A stretch of 64,000 nucleotides of DNA from positions 1 to 64,000 of the forward strand of contig NZ_JALJXJ010000027.1 in NCBI RefSeq assembly GCF_024170005.1, given 5' to 3'. The translations under genes were made by a program, and so were the position numbers. Position 1 is the first letter of the stretch, and each line of letters starts with the position of its first letter. Origin of the DNA: Azospirillum lipoferum. GTDB lineage: Bacteria; Pseudomonadota; Alphaproteobacteria; Azospirillales; Azospirillaceae. Shown one piece after another: positions 57,682-64,000 of the stretch. A model generated the notes under the pieces. It was not told where the DNA came from. It was given only the letters and a program-made list of their open reading frames with translations, and ran no database searches.

Positions 57682-58605
57682 ATGGACCGCATCGACGCGA
57701 TGAAGGTGTTCGTAGCCGCGCTGGACGAAGGCAGTCTGGCCGGTGCGGGGCGGCGGTTGGGCCGATCGCCGGCAGCGGTGAGCCGGGCGCTGGCTCTGCT
57801 GGAGGCCAATGTCGGGGTGCGGCTGCTGCACCGGACGACGCGGTCGATCCGGCTGAGCGAGGCGGGCGAGCGGTACGCGGCGGTGTGCCGCCGCATCCTC
57901 ACCGATCTGGAGGAGGCCGACATGCTAGCCGCCGGCGAGCGATCGGCGCCACGCGGCACGCTGACCATCACCGCGCCGGTGGTGGGTGGCGAGGAGATCA
58001 TGCGCCCGATCCTCGACGCCTTTCTCGACGCCCACCCGGCGGTTTCGGCGAAGCTGTACCTTCTCGACCGGCCGGCAAACCTGATCGACGAAGGCATCGA
58101 CGTCGCGTTGCGGATCGCCCACCTGCCGGACTCGTCAATGGTCGCCGTGCGCGTCGGCGAGGTGCGGCGCGTCGTCGTCGCCGCGCCGCGCTACCTCGCC
58201 TCGCACCCGCCCATCGAACAGCCCGCCGATCTCGCCAAGCACCGGATCATCGCCATGACCCATTTCGGGCTGGATTCATGGAGCTTCCCGCCGGTCGGCG
58301 CGTCCGCGGTTCCGCGGACCGTGTCGTTCACTCCGCGCTTTGTCGTCAACAGTGTGCGCGCCGCCGTGGCGTCGGCGGTCGAGGGACATGGGGTGGTCCG
58401 GCTCTTCACCTATCACGTCGCCGAAAAGGTGTGTGACGGACAGCTCGAGATCGTTCTGAAGGATGCCGAGCACGCACCGCTGCCCGTGCATCTGATCGCG
58501 CCTGAGGGCCGCCTCTCGACGCCCAAGGTGCGCGCCTTCATCGATTTCGCCGTGCCCAGATTGCGCACGGCCTTTGCCCGGCTGAAGGCCGACGCCGAGC
58601 GCTGA
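57682..58605 (+). CDS. LysR-family regulator
   Basis: This 307-residue LysR protein of the CrgA/DmlR-like group has HTH MDRIDAMKVFVAALDEGSLA, then LGRSPAAVSRALALLEANVG, and the effector domain with RGTLTITAPVVGGEEIMRPI. It is followed by an SDR and a tautomerase gene in the same direction (129-base gap), so it may control them, or a divergent target now lost to IS insertions. Confidence 0.85.
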   Translation: MDRIDAMKVFVAALDEGSLAGAGRRLGRSPAAVSRALALLEANVGVRLLHRTTRSIRLSEAGERYAAVCRRILTDLEEADMLAAGERSAPRGTLTITAPVVGGEEIMRPILDAFLDAHPAVSAKLYLLDRPANLIDEGIDVALRIAHLPDSSMVAVRVGEVRRVVVAAPRYLASHPPIEQPADLAKHRIIAMTHFGLDSWSFPPVGASAVPRTVSFTPRFVVNSVRAAVASAVEGHGVVRLFTYHVAEKVCDGQLEIVLKDAEHAPLPVHLIAPEGRLSTPKVRAFIDFAVPRLRTAFARLKADAER

Positions 58606-58733
58606 CGCGGTCGATTGCATCGGTTCGCGGAAGAGTGTCTGCCATTGGGCGGCCATTCAGCCGCAATACGGAACGGCGTAGATGATGGGGCGACGGCGGC
58701 AATCGAGCCAGCCCCCCATCATCGAGGCACATC

Positions 58734-59447
58734 ATGGGAACCGAACAGCAGGTCGCGATCATCACCGGCGCGTCGCAGGGCATCGGCGCCGGTCTGGTCA
58801 GGGCATACCGCGACCGCAACTACCGCGTCGTCGCCAACTCCCGGTCCATCAAGGCCAGCGGCGATGCGGACATCCTGGCCGTCGGTGGCGACATCGCCGA
58901 TCCGGCGGTCGCCGAGCGGGTGATCGCCGCGGCGCTGGAGCGTTTCGGCCGGATCGACACCCTGGTCAACAATGCCGGCATCTTTCTCGCCAAGCCCTTC
59001 ACCGACTATACCGTCGAGGATTTCGCAGCGGTGCTGGCGACCAACCTGGCGGGGTTCTTCCACATCTCGCAGTGCGTCGCGGCGGAAATGCTGGAGCGGG
59101 GCCACGGCCACATCGTCAACATCACGACCAGCCTGGTCGACCAGCCGATCGCCGGCGTCCCTTCGGTGCTGGCGTCGCTGACCAAGGGGGGCCTGAACTC
59201 CGCCACCAAGTCGCTGGCCATCGAGTACGCGCCGAAGGGCATCCGGGTGAACGCGGTGTCGCCCGGCGTCGTCAAGACGCCGATGCACGCGCCGGAGACC
59301 CACGATGCCCTGGCAAAGCTCCACCCGGTGGGGCGCATGGGTGAGATCCGTGACATCGTGGAGGCGGTCCTCTACCTGGAGAGCGCCGGCTTTGTCACCG
59401 GCGAGATCCTGCACGTGGACGGCGGCCAGAACGCCGGCCATTGGTGA
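58734..59447 (+). CDS. SDR-fold protein without the catalytic tyrosine
   Basis: This 237-residue short-chain dehydrogenase has cofactor motif AIITGASQGIGAGL, NNAGI at about residue 80 and Ser in NITTSLVDQ. The YxxxK position reads VPSVLASLTKGGL, so Lys is kept but Tyr is replaced. Otherwise it is FabG-like and ends GEILHVDGGQ. Either the true acid is another residue or the protein has a binding role. It is co-directional with LysR and a 4-oxalocrotonate-tautomerase-type gene. Confidence 0.83.
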   Translation: MGTEQQVAIITGASQGIGAGLVRAYRDRNYRVVANSRSIKASGDADILAVGGDIADPAVAERVIAAALERFGRIDTLVNNAGIFLAKPFTDYTVEDFAAVLATNLAGFFHISQCVAAEMLERGHGHIVNITTSLVDQPIAGVPSVLASLTKGGLNSATKSLAIEYAPKGIRVNAVSPGVVKTPMHAPETHDALAKLHPVGRMGEIRDIVEAVLYLESAGFVTGEILHVDGGQNAGHW

Positions 59448-59497
59448 TCCGGGCCTTCGCGCCGCAAAAACGCGCCACAAAACACGAGGACGACATC

Positions 59498-59731
59498 ATG
59501 CCGATGGTCACGATCCAGATCACCCGCGAGGGCTCCGCGCCGGACCGCGGCGCGGCCACCGCCGAGGAGAAGGCGGCCCTGATCGAGGGTGTCAGCCAAC
59601 TGCTGCTGGATGTGCTCGACAAGCCGCTCGATTCCACCTTCGTGGTCATCGAGGAGGTGGAGATGGAAAATTGGGGGGTGGGCGGTCTTCCGGTTGCCGA
59701 GTACCGCCGGCGGCGGGCCGCCGGGGGCTGA
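59498..59731 (+). CDS. 4-oxalocrotonate tautomerase family protein
   Basis: This 77-residue tautomerase starts MPMVTIQITREG, so after Met removal Pro1 is the catalytic base. EEKAALIEGVSQLLLDVLDK is the family's helix and STFVVIEEVEMENWGVGG the strand with the hydrophobic end. It keto-enolises a 2-hydroxy-dienoate or similar compound. The gene follows the SDR by 50 bases. Confidence 0.85.
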   Translation: MPMVTIQITREGSAPDRGAATAEEKAALIEGVSQLLLDVLDKPLDSTFVVIEEVEMENWGVGGLPVAEYRRRRAAGG

Positions 59732-59884
59732 GCACAGCCTGGGGCCGGTGCGGATCACCCCGTCCGCACCGGCGCCTCGGCAGGAGACGGACTGCCAACC
59801 GGCACGGGAACCGCTCAAAGCGGCGGCATGGATGCCGGGCCGCGGGCGAGCTACGCCGATGCCGCAACGGTTCGGAGATCCCCC

Positions 59885-59913
59885 CTTGAACGGAGGTGGC
59901 GCTTTTCCTAACT
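59885..59913 (+). promoter_or_regulatory. Possible RpoH (heat-shock) promoter before the Hsp20 genes
   Basis: CTTGAA, 16 bases, then CCTAACT resembles the alphaproteobacterial sigma-32 pattern (CTTG plus a CYTATNT -10 box). It lies 94 bases before the first Hsp20 start. The -10 match is imperfect. Confidence 0.4.
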
Positions 59914-60006
59914 CGAAGTCCGCCGGGCGCCCGGATGGGGTCCGGCCGACCGAGCGCCGCGCTGTGGCGCGCTCGTATCCATGTTGCTCACGAGGAGGAT
60001 GTGGCT

Positions 60007-60492
60007 ATGGGCACCATCGACTTTGCCCCTCTGTTTCGGTCGACCGTGGGGTTCGACCGCCTGTTCGACCTGCTCGACGGCGCCGCGCGCTTCGAGGCGG
60101 CGGACGACTACCCGCCCTACAACATCGAGAAGACCGGTGAGGACGCCTACCGCATCACCATGGCGGTCGCCGGCTTCGAACCGGACGAACTGTCGATCAC
60201 CACGCAGCCCAACCTGCTGGTGGTCGCCGGGCAGAAGGCCAAGCAGGACAACGTCCAGTACCTGCATCATGGCCTCGCGACCCGCGCCTTCGAGCACCGC
60301 TTCGACTTGGCGGACTACGTGCGGGTGAAGGACGCCAACCTGGAGAACGGTCTGCTCTCCGTGGACCTCGTCCGCGAGCTCCCGGAGGCGATGAAACCGC
60401 GCAAGATCCAGATCGGTCAGGCGCAGCAGCCGAAGGCCATCGAAGCCAAAGCAGCTGACTCCCAGCCGGAAGAAACCAAGAAGGCGGCGTGA
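60007..60492 (+). CDS. Hsp20 small heat-shock protein (IbpA-like)
   Basis: This 161-residue class A Hsp20/IbpA-like holdase starts IDFAPLFRSTVGFDRLFDLL, the bacterial class A N-terminus. The alpha-crystallin domain covers about 40-130 (YPPYNIEKTGEDAYRITMAV, LENGLLSVDLVRELPE), with the C-terminal tail rich in Lys/Glu. GAGGAGG precedes ATG 60007. It prevents aggregation of unfolded proteins. It is paired with a second Hsp20 of the other class. Confidence 0.9.
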   Translation: MGTIDFAPLFRSTVGFDRLFDLLDGAARFEAADDYPPYNIEKTGEDAYRITMAVAGFEPDELSITTQPNLLVVAGQKAKQDNVQYLHHGLATRAFEHRFDLADYVRVKDANLENGLLSVDLVRELPEAMKPRKIQIGQAQQPKAIEAKAADSQPEETKKAA

Positions 60493-60584
60493 CCGCGGGG
60501 TGGCGCGCCGCCGATCCTGCCCACGCGCGTGGGCCGGATACAGGGCGGCGCGCCAGCAGGCGAATTCGCATGATGGAGGCTGAT

Positions 60585-61079
60585 ATGAGCGTACGCGATC
60601 TCATTCCCTGGGGCCGCGAACGGAGCCCCGGCGTGCGGAGCAGCGAGGTCATGGATCCCTTCCTCTCGCTGCACCGCGAGATGAACCGGCTCTTCGACGA
60701 CATGTTCCGGAGCTTCGACGGCCGTCTGCCGTTCGCCGGCTTCGGCGGCATGGTCTGGCCGCGCATGGACGTCGTCGAGACGGACAAGGAGTACCGGGTT
60801 ACCGCCGAACTGCCGGGCCTGGAGGAGAAGGACGTCGAACTCACCGTCCAGGACGGTGTGCTGACCCTCAAGGGCGAGAAGAAGGCGGAGTACGACGACC
60901 AAGGCCATCTGCACGGCGAGCGGTTCTACGGCCGCTTCCAGCGCTCGTTCTCCGTGGGGCCGGACGTGGATGAAGAGCGGATCGGCGCTTCGTTCAAGAA
61001 TGGCGTGCTCACGGTGGTTCTGCCCAAATCGCCGGAGACGGCGAGCAAGGCCAAGCGCATCCCCATCAACGCGCATTGA
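60585..61079 (+). CDS. Hsp20 small heat-shock protein (class B-like)
   Basis: This 164-residue Hsp20 has N-terminal SVRDLIPWGRERSPG and PFLSLHREMNRLFDDMFRSF, the typical HspC/IbpB-like start. The alpha-crystallin domain has YRVTAELPGLEEKDVELTVQ and GVLTLKGEKK, ending with the I-x-I motif in KRIPINAH. The 92-base gap after the first Hsp20 gene has no obvious promoter, so they are probably co-transcribed. Confidence 0.9.
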   Translation: MSVRDLIPWGRERSPGVRSSEVMDPFLSLHREMNRLFDDMFRSFDGRLPFAGFGGMVWPRMDVVETDKEYRVTAELPGLEEKDVELTVQDGVLTLKGEKKAEYDDQGHLHGERFYGRFQRSFSVGPDVDEERIGASFKNGVLTVVLPKSPETASKAKRIPINAH

Positions 61080-61148
61080 CCCGGAAAGGCACGCCGCCCG
61101 TCCACGCGAGGGCGGCGTGCCGGCGTTGCCCGGATTGGGGAGGATGTC

Positions 61149-61868
61149 ATGTGGAGAAACGACGAGACGATCAGTGCGGCGAATCGTTCCTTTGATCATG
61201 TGACGTGGACTTTCGGCCCGCAGCGGGGGATCACGCCCCAGCCCCAGGCGGCCAACGACGGCACAGCCGCGGTACGGTCATCGGACCTGCCGGCCAACGC
61301 GACGGCCATCATTCGCCAAGCCGGACGGAGCACCACCATGGCGGGCCGCGCCGGCGCCTGCGACTGGGTGCTGAGCTTCCAGCCATGCTCGGCCCAGTTC
61401 ATCGAGCCTTTGATGGGCTGGTGCGGCGGTGACGAACCGCTGCGGCATGTGCAATTGCGCTTCCCCAGCCGGGAGGCGGCAGTCGGCTATGCCGAACGCC
61501 ACGGCATCGCCTACGAGGTGAGCGAACCGCCGCCCGAACGCGGCGCGGTCTTCCATTGCCCCGAGGGCGCCACCGGATTGTGGAGGCAGTGGATGCTCGA
61601 GTGCCTGGACAGCTTTGAAACCGGTGGCCAATGGTGGGGCAATGCGGGACAGGACGAGCGGCTGGTCGCGACGCCGGACCGCTTGGAACAATTGACCCGC
61701 GGCCGTGAAGGGGTGGAAGGCACCGCCACCAGCGGTTCCCCGGCCGATCAGACGCCGGCAAACGCACCCCCCCCCCGTGAGCGCGCCCGCGAGAGCGAAG
61801 GTTCTGTTGCGCGTTTTCGATGGGCCAGATATCGGGTAAAACGCGGCACCTTTCGGCGGCTTGGGTGA
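61149..61868 (+). CDS. NDUFS4-like (ETC complex I 18-kDa subunit family) protein
   Basis: The product belongs to the ETC_C1_NDUFA4/NDUFS4 family: TTMAGRAGACDWVLSFQP, then EPLMGWCGGDEPLRHVQLRF and AAVGYAERHGIAYEV, all at residues about 55-125. In complex I the family is an accessory subunit. Free-standing bacterial copies such as this may have other roles. GGGGAGG precedes the start. Near codon 206 is a run of ten Cs, and from 61800 the frame runs into an IS6 element, so the natural C-terminus has probably been replaced. Confidence 0.75.
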   Translation: MWRNDETISAANRSFDHVTWTFGPQRGITPQPQAANDGTAAVRSSDLPANATAIIRQAGRSTTMAGRAGACDWVLSFQPCSAQFIEPLMGWCGGDEPLRHVQLRFPSREAAVGYAERHGIAYEVSEPPPERGAVFHCPEGATGLWRQWMLECLDSFETGGQWWGNAGQDERLVATPDRLEQLTRGREGVEGTATSGSPADQTPANAPPPRERARESEGSVARFRWARYRVKRGTFRRLG

Positions 61869-62642
61869 CAGGGTGATGAGGTCCAAGAAGAATCCGTTCA
61901 AGGGTCGGCAGTTCACGGCCGAGGTGATCTTGTGGGCGGTGCGCTGGTACCTGCAGTTCCCGATCAGCTACCGCGACCTCGAACGGATGCTGGCCGACCG
62001 CGGCGTGGCGGTTGATCACACGACGCTCTTCCGCTGGATTCAGGCCTACGCCTCGGAGTTGGACAAGCGGCTGCGCCCGCATCTGCGCACGACGACCGGC
62101 TCCTGGCGGGTCGATGAGACTTACGTCAAGGTGAAGGGTCGGTGAGTGTACCTGTACCGCGCCGTCGATGCATGTGGGCAGACCATCGATTTCCTGCTCA
62201 GCGCCAAGCGCGACGCCGCGGCCGCCCGGCGCTTCTTCCGCAAGGCGCTGAAGCAAGCGCACACCGTGAACCAGCGCACCCTCACCTTGGACAAGGACGC
62301 GGCTTACCCAAGTGCGACCAAGACGATGAAGAAGGCCGGCGAGCTGTGGCGCTTCGCCAAGCTGCGCCAAGTGAAATACCTGAATAATGTCGTTGAACAG
62401 GACCACCGGCGGATCAAACGGCTGGTGCGGCCGGGGCTCGGGTTCAAAAGCTTCCACACCGCACGCCGGACGATCGCCGGCTACGAGATCCTGGCCATGG
62501 TGCGCAAAGGGCAAGTCGCCGCCATTCCCGCCAACCACATGCCGGCCCAAGCGACCTTCATCGTAGGCCTGTTCGGGATCGCCACCTGACAGCGCTGATG
62601 CCGCGGTTCTCCGCGACCAACGTCAGGCTTTGCAACAGAACC
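61800..62642 (+). mobile_element. IS6-family element with a nonsense-interrupted transposase
   Basis: Perfect 11-bp inverted ends GGTTCTGTTGC lie at 61800 and 62642, enclosing 843 bp, the standard IS6 size. The flanking octamers (AGAGCGAA and GCGTGATG) differ, so no target duplication is present. It interrupts the 3' part of the NDUFS4-like gene. The region 62643-62768 after it has no recognisable gene. Confidence 0.8.
61876..62589 (+). pseudogene. IS6-family transposase with an in-frame TGA
   Basis: MRSKKNPFKGRQFTAEVILW opens the protein, with HTTLFRWIQAYA and the first catalytic region SWRVDETYVKVKGR. TGA at 62143-62145 replaces the conserved Trp of KGRWVYLYRAVD, and the frame continues as VYLYRAVDACGQTIDFLLSA, LTLDKDAAYPSA and NNVVEQDHRRIKRLVRPGLG to the end at 62589. 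One base change would restore it. Confidence 0.85.
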
Positions 62643-62768
62643 GCGTGATGCAGTCAGCGGATTTACAGACCGGGTCAGTTCGCGTGACAATGCAGAGAGA
62701 GGCGACAGCCGAGCAAGATAATGCCGCCACGGGCACGCCGCCACCGTTCCCGTGATACCGCCGCCGCC

Positions 62769-64000
62769 TCATACAATTGTGGGCGTACGTAGATCGATAC
62801 GAAGACTGAAGCGCGCCCCCGTGGTGACCAGCGTCTCCTCCCTGTTCATATCGTCCCAGGTAACGGGCTCTTCCGCGTAGGTTGCCGGCATGAACCGTTG
62901 TGTCTCGGTCAGGTAGGCGACGTAATTGCCGGGGCCAAGCGACTCCCGCCGTGCCTTGTCGATCGTCGTCTCGAGCCTCCATTCCATTTGACCGGATTCG
63001 ATCTGGTACCAGGGCTCTCCCTCTTCGAGCCGAAGGCGACGCTCGATGTCGGTAATCACGTCGACCCGATGCCGCCGATCTTTAGACGAGCTCTTCGGAT
63101 TGACATCCTCATGGTAAAGTCGGAGCGAAAGGCGTGGCCGGACAAGTTCGGGAATAGCGAGGCGCGGCGAGACGTATGGCCCTTGGTTGGCAAGTCCACG
63201 CATCGTGACGGACACGTGCCAGTCACCGCCACGGTCCAAGCAGTATGCTTCGATTTCGCGTTTTGGCATCACCTGCGCCTGGGTCGTTACGGGCTCGGAA
63301 GTCTTAGGAAAGCGCGAGCTGGTATGCTCCTGATAGCGGACGAGAACGAACTGAACGAACGGAGTGGCGCTGACGCTCTCGCGCAGGGGAACATCGACGT
63401 ACCATTCCTGCCGGTCGACGTCGAAATGCGGCTCGAATAGGATGAGGGTAGTGCGCTGAGTCCGCTTCGTCGGTTCATTTGGCGGACCGACGGGCAGGTC
63501 GTATTTGGGAATGACGCGGTGTCGATGCCGACACCGCTCGAGGTCAAAATTCCTTGTGCCGCGCAGATGCAGTTCGCCGGGCATTTTCTGCCAGATCGGG
63601 TCCGAACCCCAGCGGCTGACCACGCGATCCGGGGGCACCGGGGATGGTGAAAGCTTGTCTTCATCCAGAGCGACGACGACGCCGAGCAGTTCGTCTTCGC
63701 CGGAAGAAAACCACGGGCGTGGCATGCGGATGCGAACGTTCGGCTGGCAGGTGACGAGCGTCATCGTCGTGCCGATCGGGTGCAGGCGGCGCACCGAGAA
63801 GCTGGGTTCGCAGGAGTTCAACACCGGCACCAGCGGCCGCATGGCCGCATTGAGCCAGATGAGTTTGTCCGCCTCGCCAACTCGACACTGTTCGCTCGGG
63901 TTTAGCGGAATCGATCGTCGCTGCTGGCGTCTACCAGCTTCGGCCGCGAAAGTAGCTGGGATCTGAAACTTCGACGCATGCCGCCCGATTGCCACAACAC
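62769..64000 (-). CDS. C-terminal part of a large unrecognised protein
   Basis: More than 400 residues are inside the window and the frame appears to continue beyond it, so no start is called. I do not recognise a named domain. Notable stretches are MPRPWFSSGEDELLGVVVAL, VSRWGSDPIWQKMPGELHLR, VDVPLRESVSATPFVQFVLV and RPRLSLRLYHEDVNPKSS, with many Trp, Arg and beta-strand-like segments. Such sequence suggests a big beta-rich or surface/baseplate-like protein. Function unknown. Confidence 0.6.
   Translation of the reverse strand, partial: VVAIGRHASKFQIPATFAAEAGRRQQRRSIPLNPSEQCRVGEADKLIWLNAAMRPLVPVLNSCEPSFSVRRLHPIGTTMTLVTCQPNVRIRMPRPWFSSGEDELLGVVVALDEDKLSPSPVPPDRVVSRWGSDPIWQKMPGELHLRGTRNFDLERCRHRHRVIPKYDLPVGPPNEPTKRTQRTTLILFEPHFDVDRQEWYVDVPLRESVSATPFVQFVLVRYQEHTSSRFPKTSEPVTTQAQVMPKREIEAYCLDRGGDWHVSVTMRGLANQGPYVSPRLAIPELVRPRLSLRLYHEDVNPKSSSKDRRHRVDVITDIERRLRLEEGEPWYQIESGQMEWRLETTIDKARRESLGPGNYVAYLTETQRFMPATYAEEPVTWDDMNREETLVTTGARFSLRIDLRTPTIV

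Noticed and set aside
1..64000. CRISPR arrays, tRNA and rRNA genes, prophage integrase or attachment sites
   Set aside because: I looked for regular short repeats, cloverleaf-like units and integrase genes with flanking direct repeats and found none that I could support.

Overview
The window looks like an accessory part of a high-GC alphaproteobacterial genome. An Azospirillum-like member of the Rhodospirillales, or one of its large plasmids or chromids, is my best guess, from the dense GC-rich operons, the DUF4167-like and NDUFS4-like genes, and the mix of IS3, IS5, IS6, IS66, IS110, IS630 and ISL3 debris. It carries no rRNA, tRNA, CRISPR array, origin or core housekeeping block that I can see. 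Family calls were made by eye, and coordinates of short sites were counted by hand.

Layout. 1-836: IS3 element (frameshifted) beside a 52-bp remnant of an IS5-type end. 879-11840: a catabolic unit with a LysR regulator, an RbsABC-type importer, a PuuE-type deacetylase, an aspartate-dehydrogenase-like enzyme, an SDR, an RraA-like protein, an amidase and a convergent RidA. The importer promoter and the ridA promoter share a 45-bp box, which links the two ends of the unit as one regulon. 11950-13190: IS3 and IS5 remnants.

13203-26060: an IS-bounded aromatic-degradation island of sphingomonad type. It holds LysR, aldehyde dehydrogenase, a cytokinin-dehydrogenase-like FAD oxidase, a stilbene-cleaving carotenoid-oxygenase-family enzyme, NTF2-like proteins, SDR, NmrA plus HxlR, and a Phenol_MetA_deg outer-membrane protein. 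It is decaying: a 98-bp MITE sits in the last codons of the dioxygenase, two quinone oxidoreductases and an aldehyde dehydrogenase are broken, and IS6, IS110 and ISL3 pieces are scattered through it. 26208-27434: an IS630 deletion derivative and another transposase tail.

27740-33945: a cyanate unit (DUF1348 protein, cyanase, NrtABC-type importer) divergent from a PAS-PAS sigma-54 activator. A perfect -24/-12 promoter and palindromic upstream sites lie between them. 34008-35207: nested IS6, IS5 and IS3 fragments. 35340-44091: one long minus-strand operon (D-2-hydroxyacid dehydrogenase, spermidine/putrescine-type importer with fused permease, DapA-family aldolase, IclR, L-2-hydroxyacid oxidase), with a palindrome before the first gene. 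44330-46025: IS5 fragments in inverted orientation and the ruins of a glutathione-dependent formaldehyde operon in which only the VOC gene survives. 46226-46913: DUF4167-like and GNAT genes.

47171-55490: a second carboxylate or lactone catabolic unit, with two MFS carriers, two TAT-exported amidohydrolases, an SMP-30 lactonase, a D-2-hydroxyacid dehydrogenase, an RraA-like protein and IclR. The same 15-bp near-palindrome lies before the first MFS gene and in the central divergent promoter, so IclR probably controls all of it. 55841-59731: a frameshifted HisRS-core protein, an unknown gene, an IS66 scrap, then LysR, SDR and tautomerase. 59885-61868: two Hsp20 genes behind a possible RpoH promoter and an NDUFS4-like gene hit at its 3' end by an IS6 element (61800-62642). 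The window ends inside a large unrecognised minus-strand protein.
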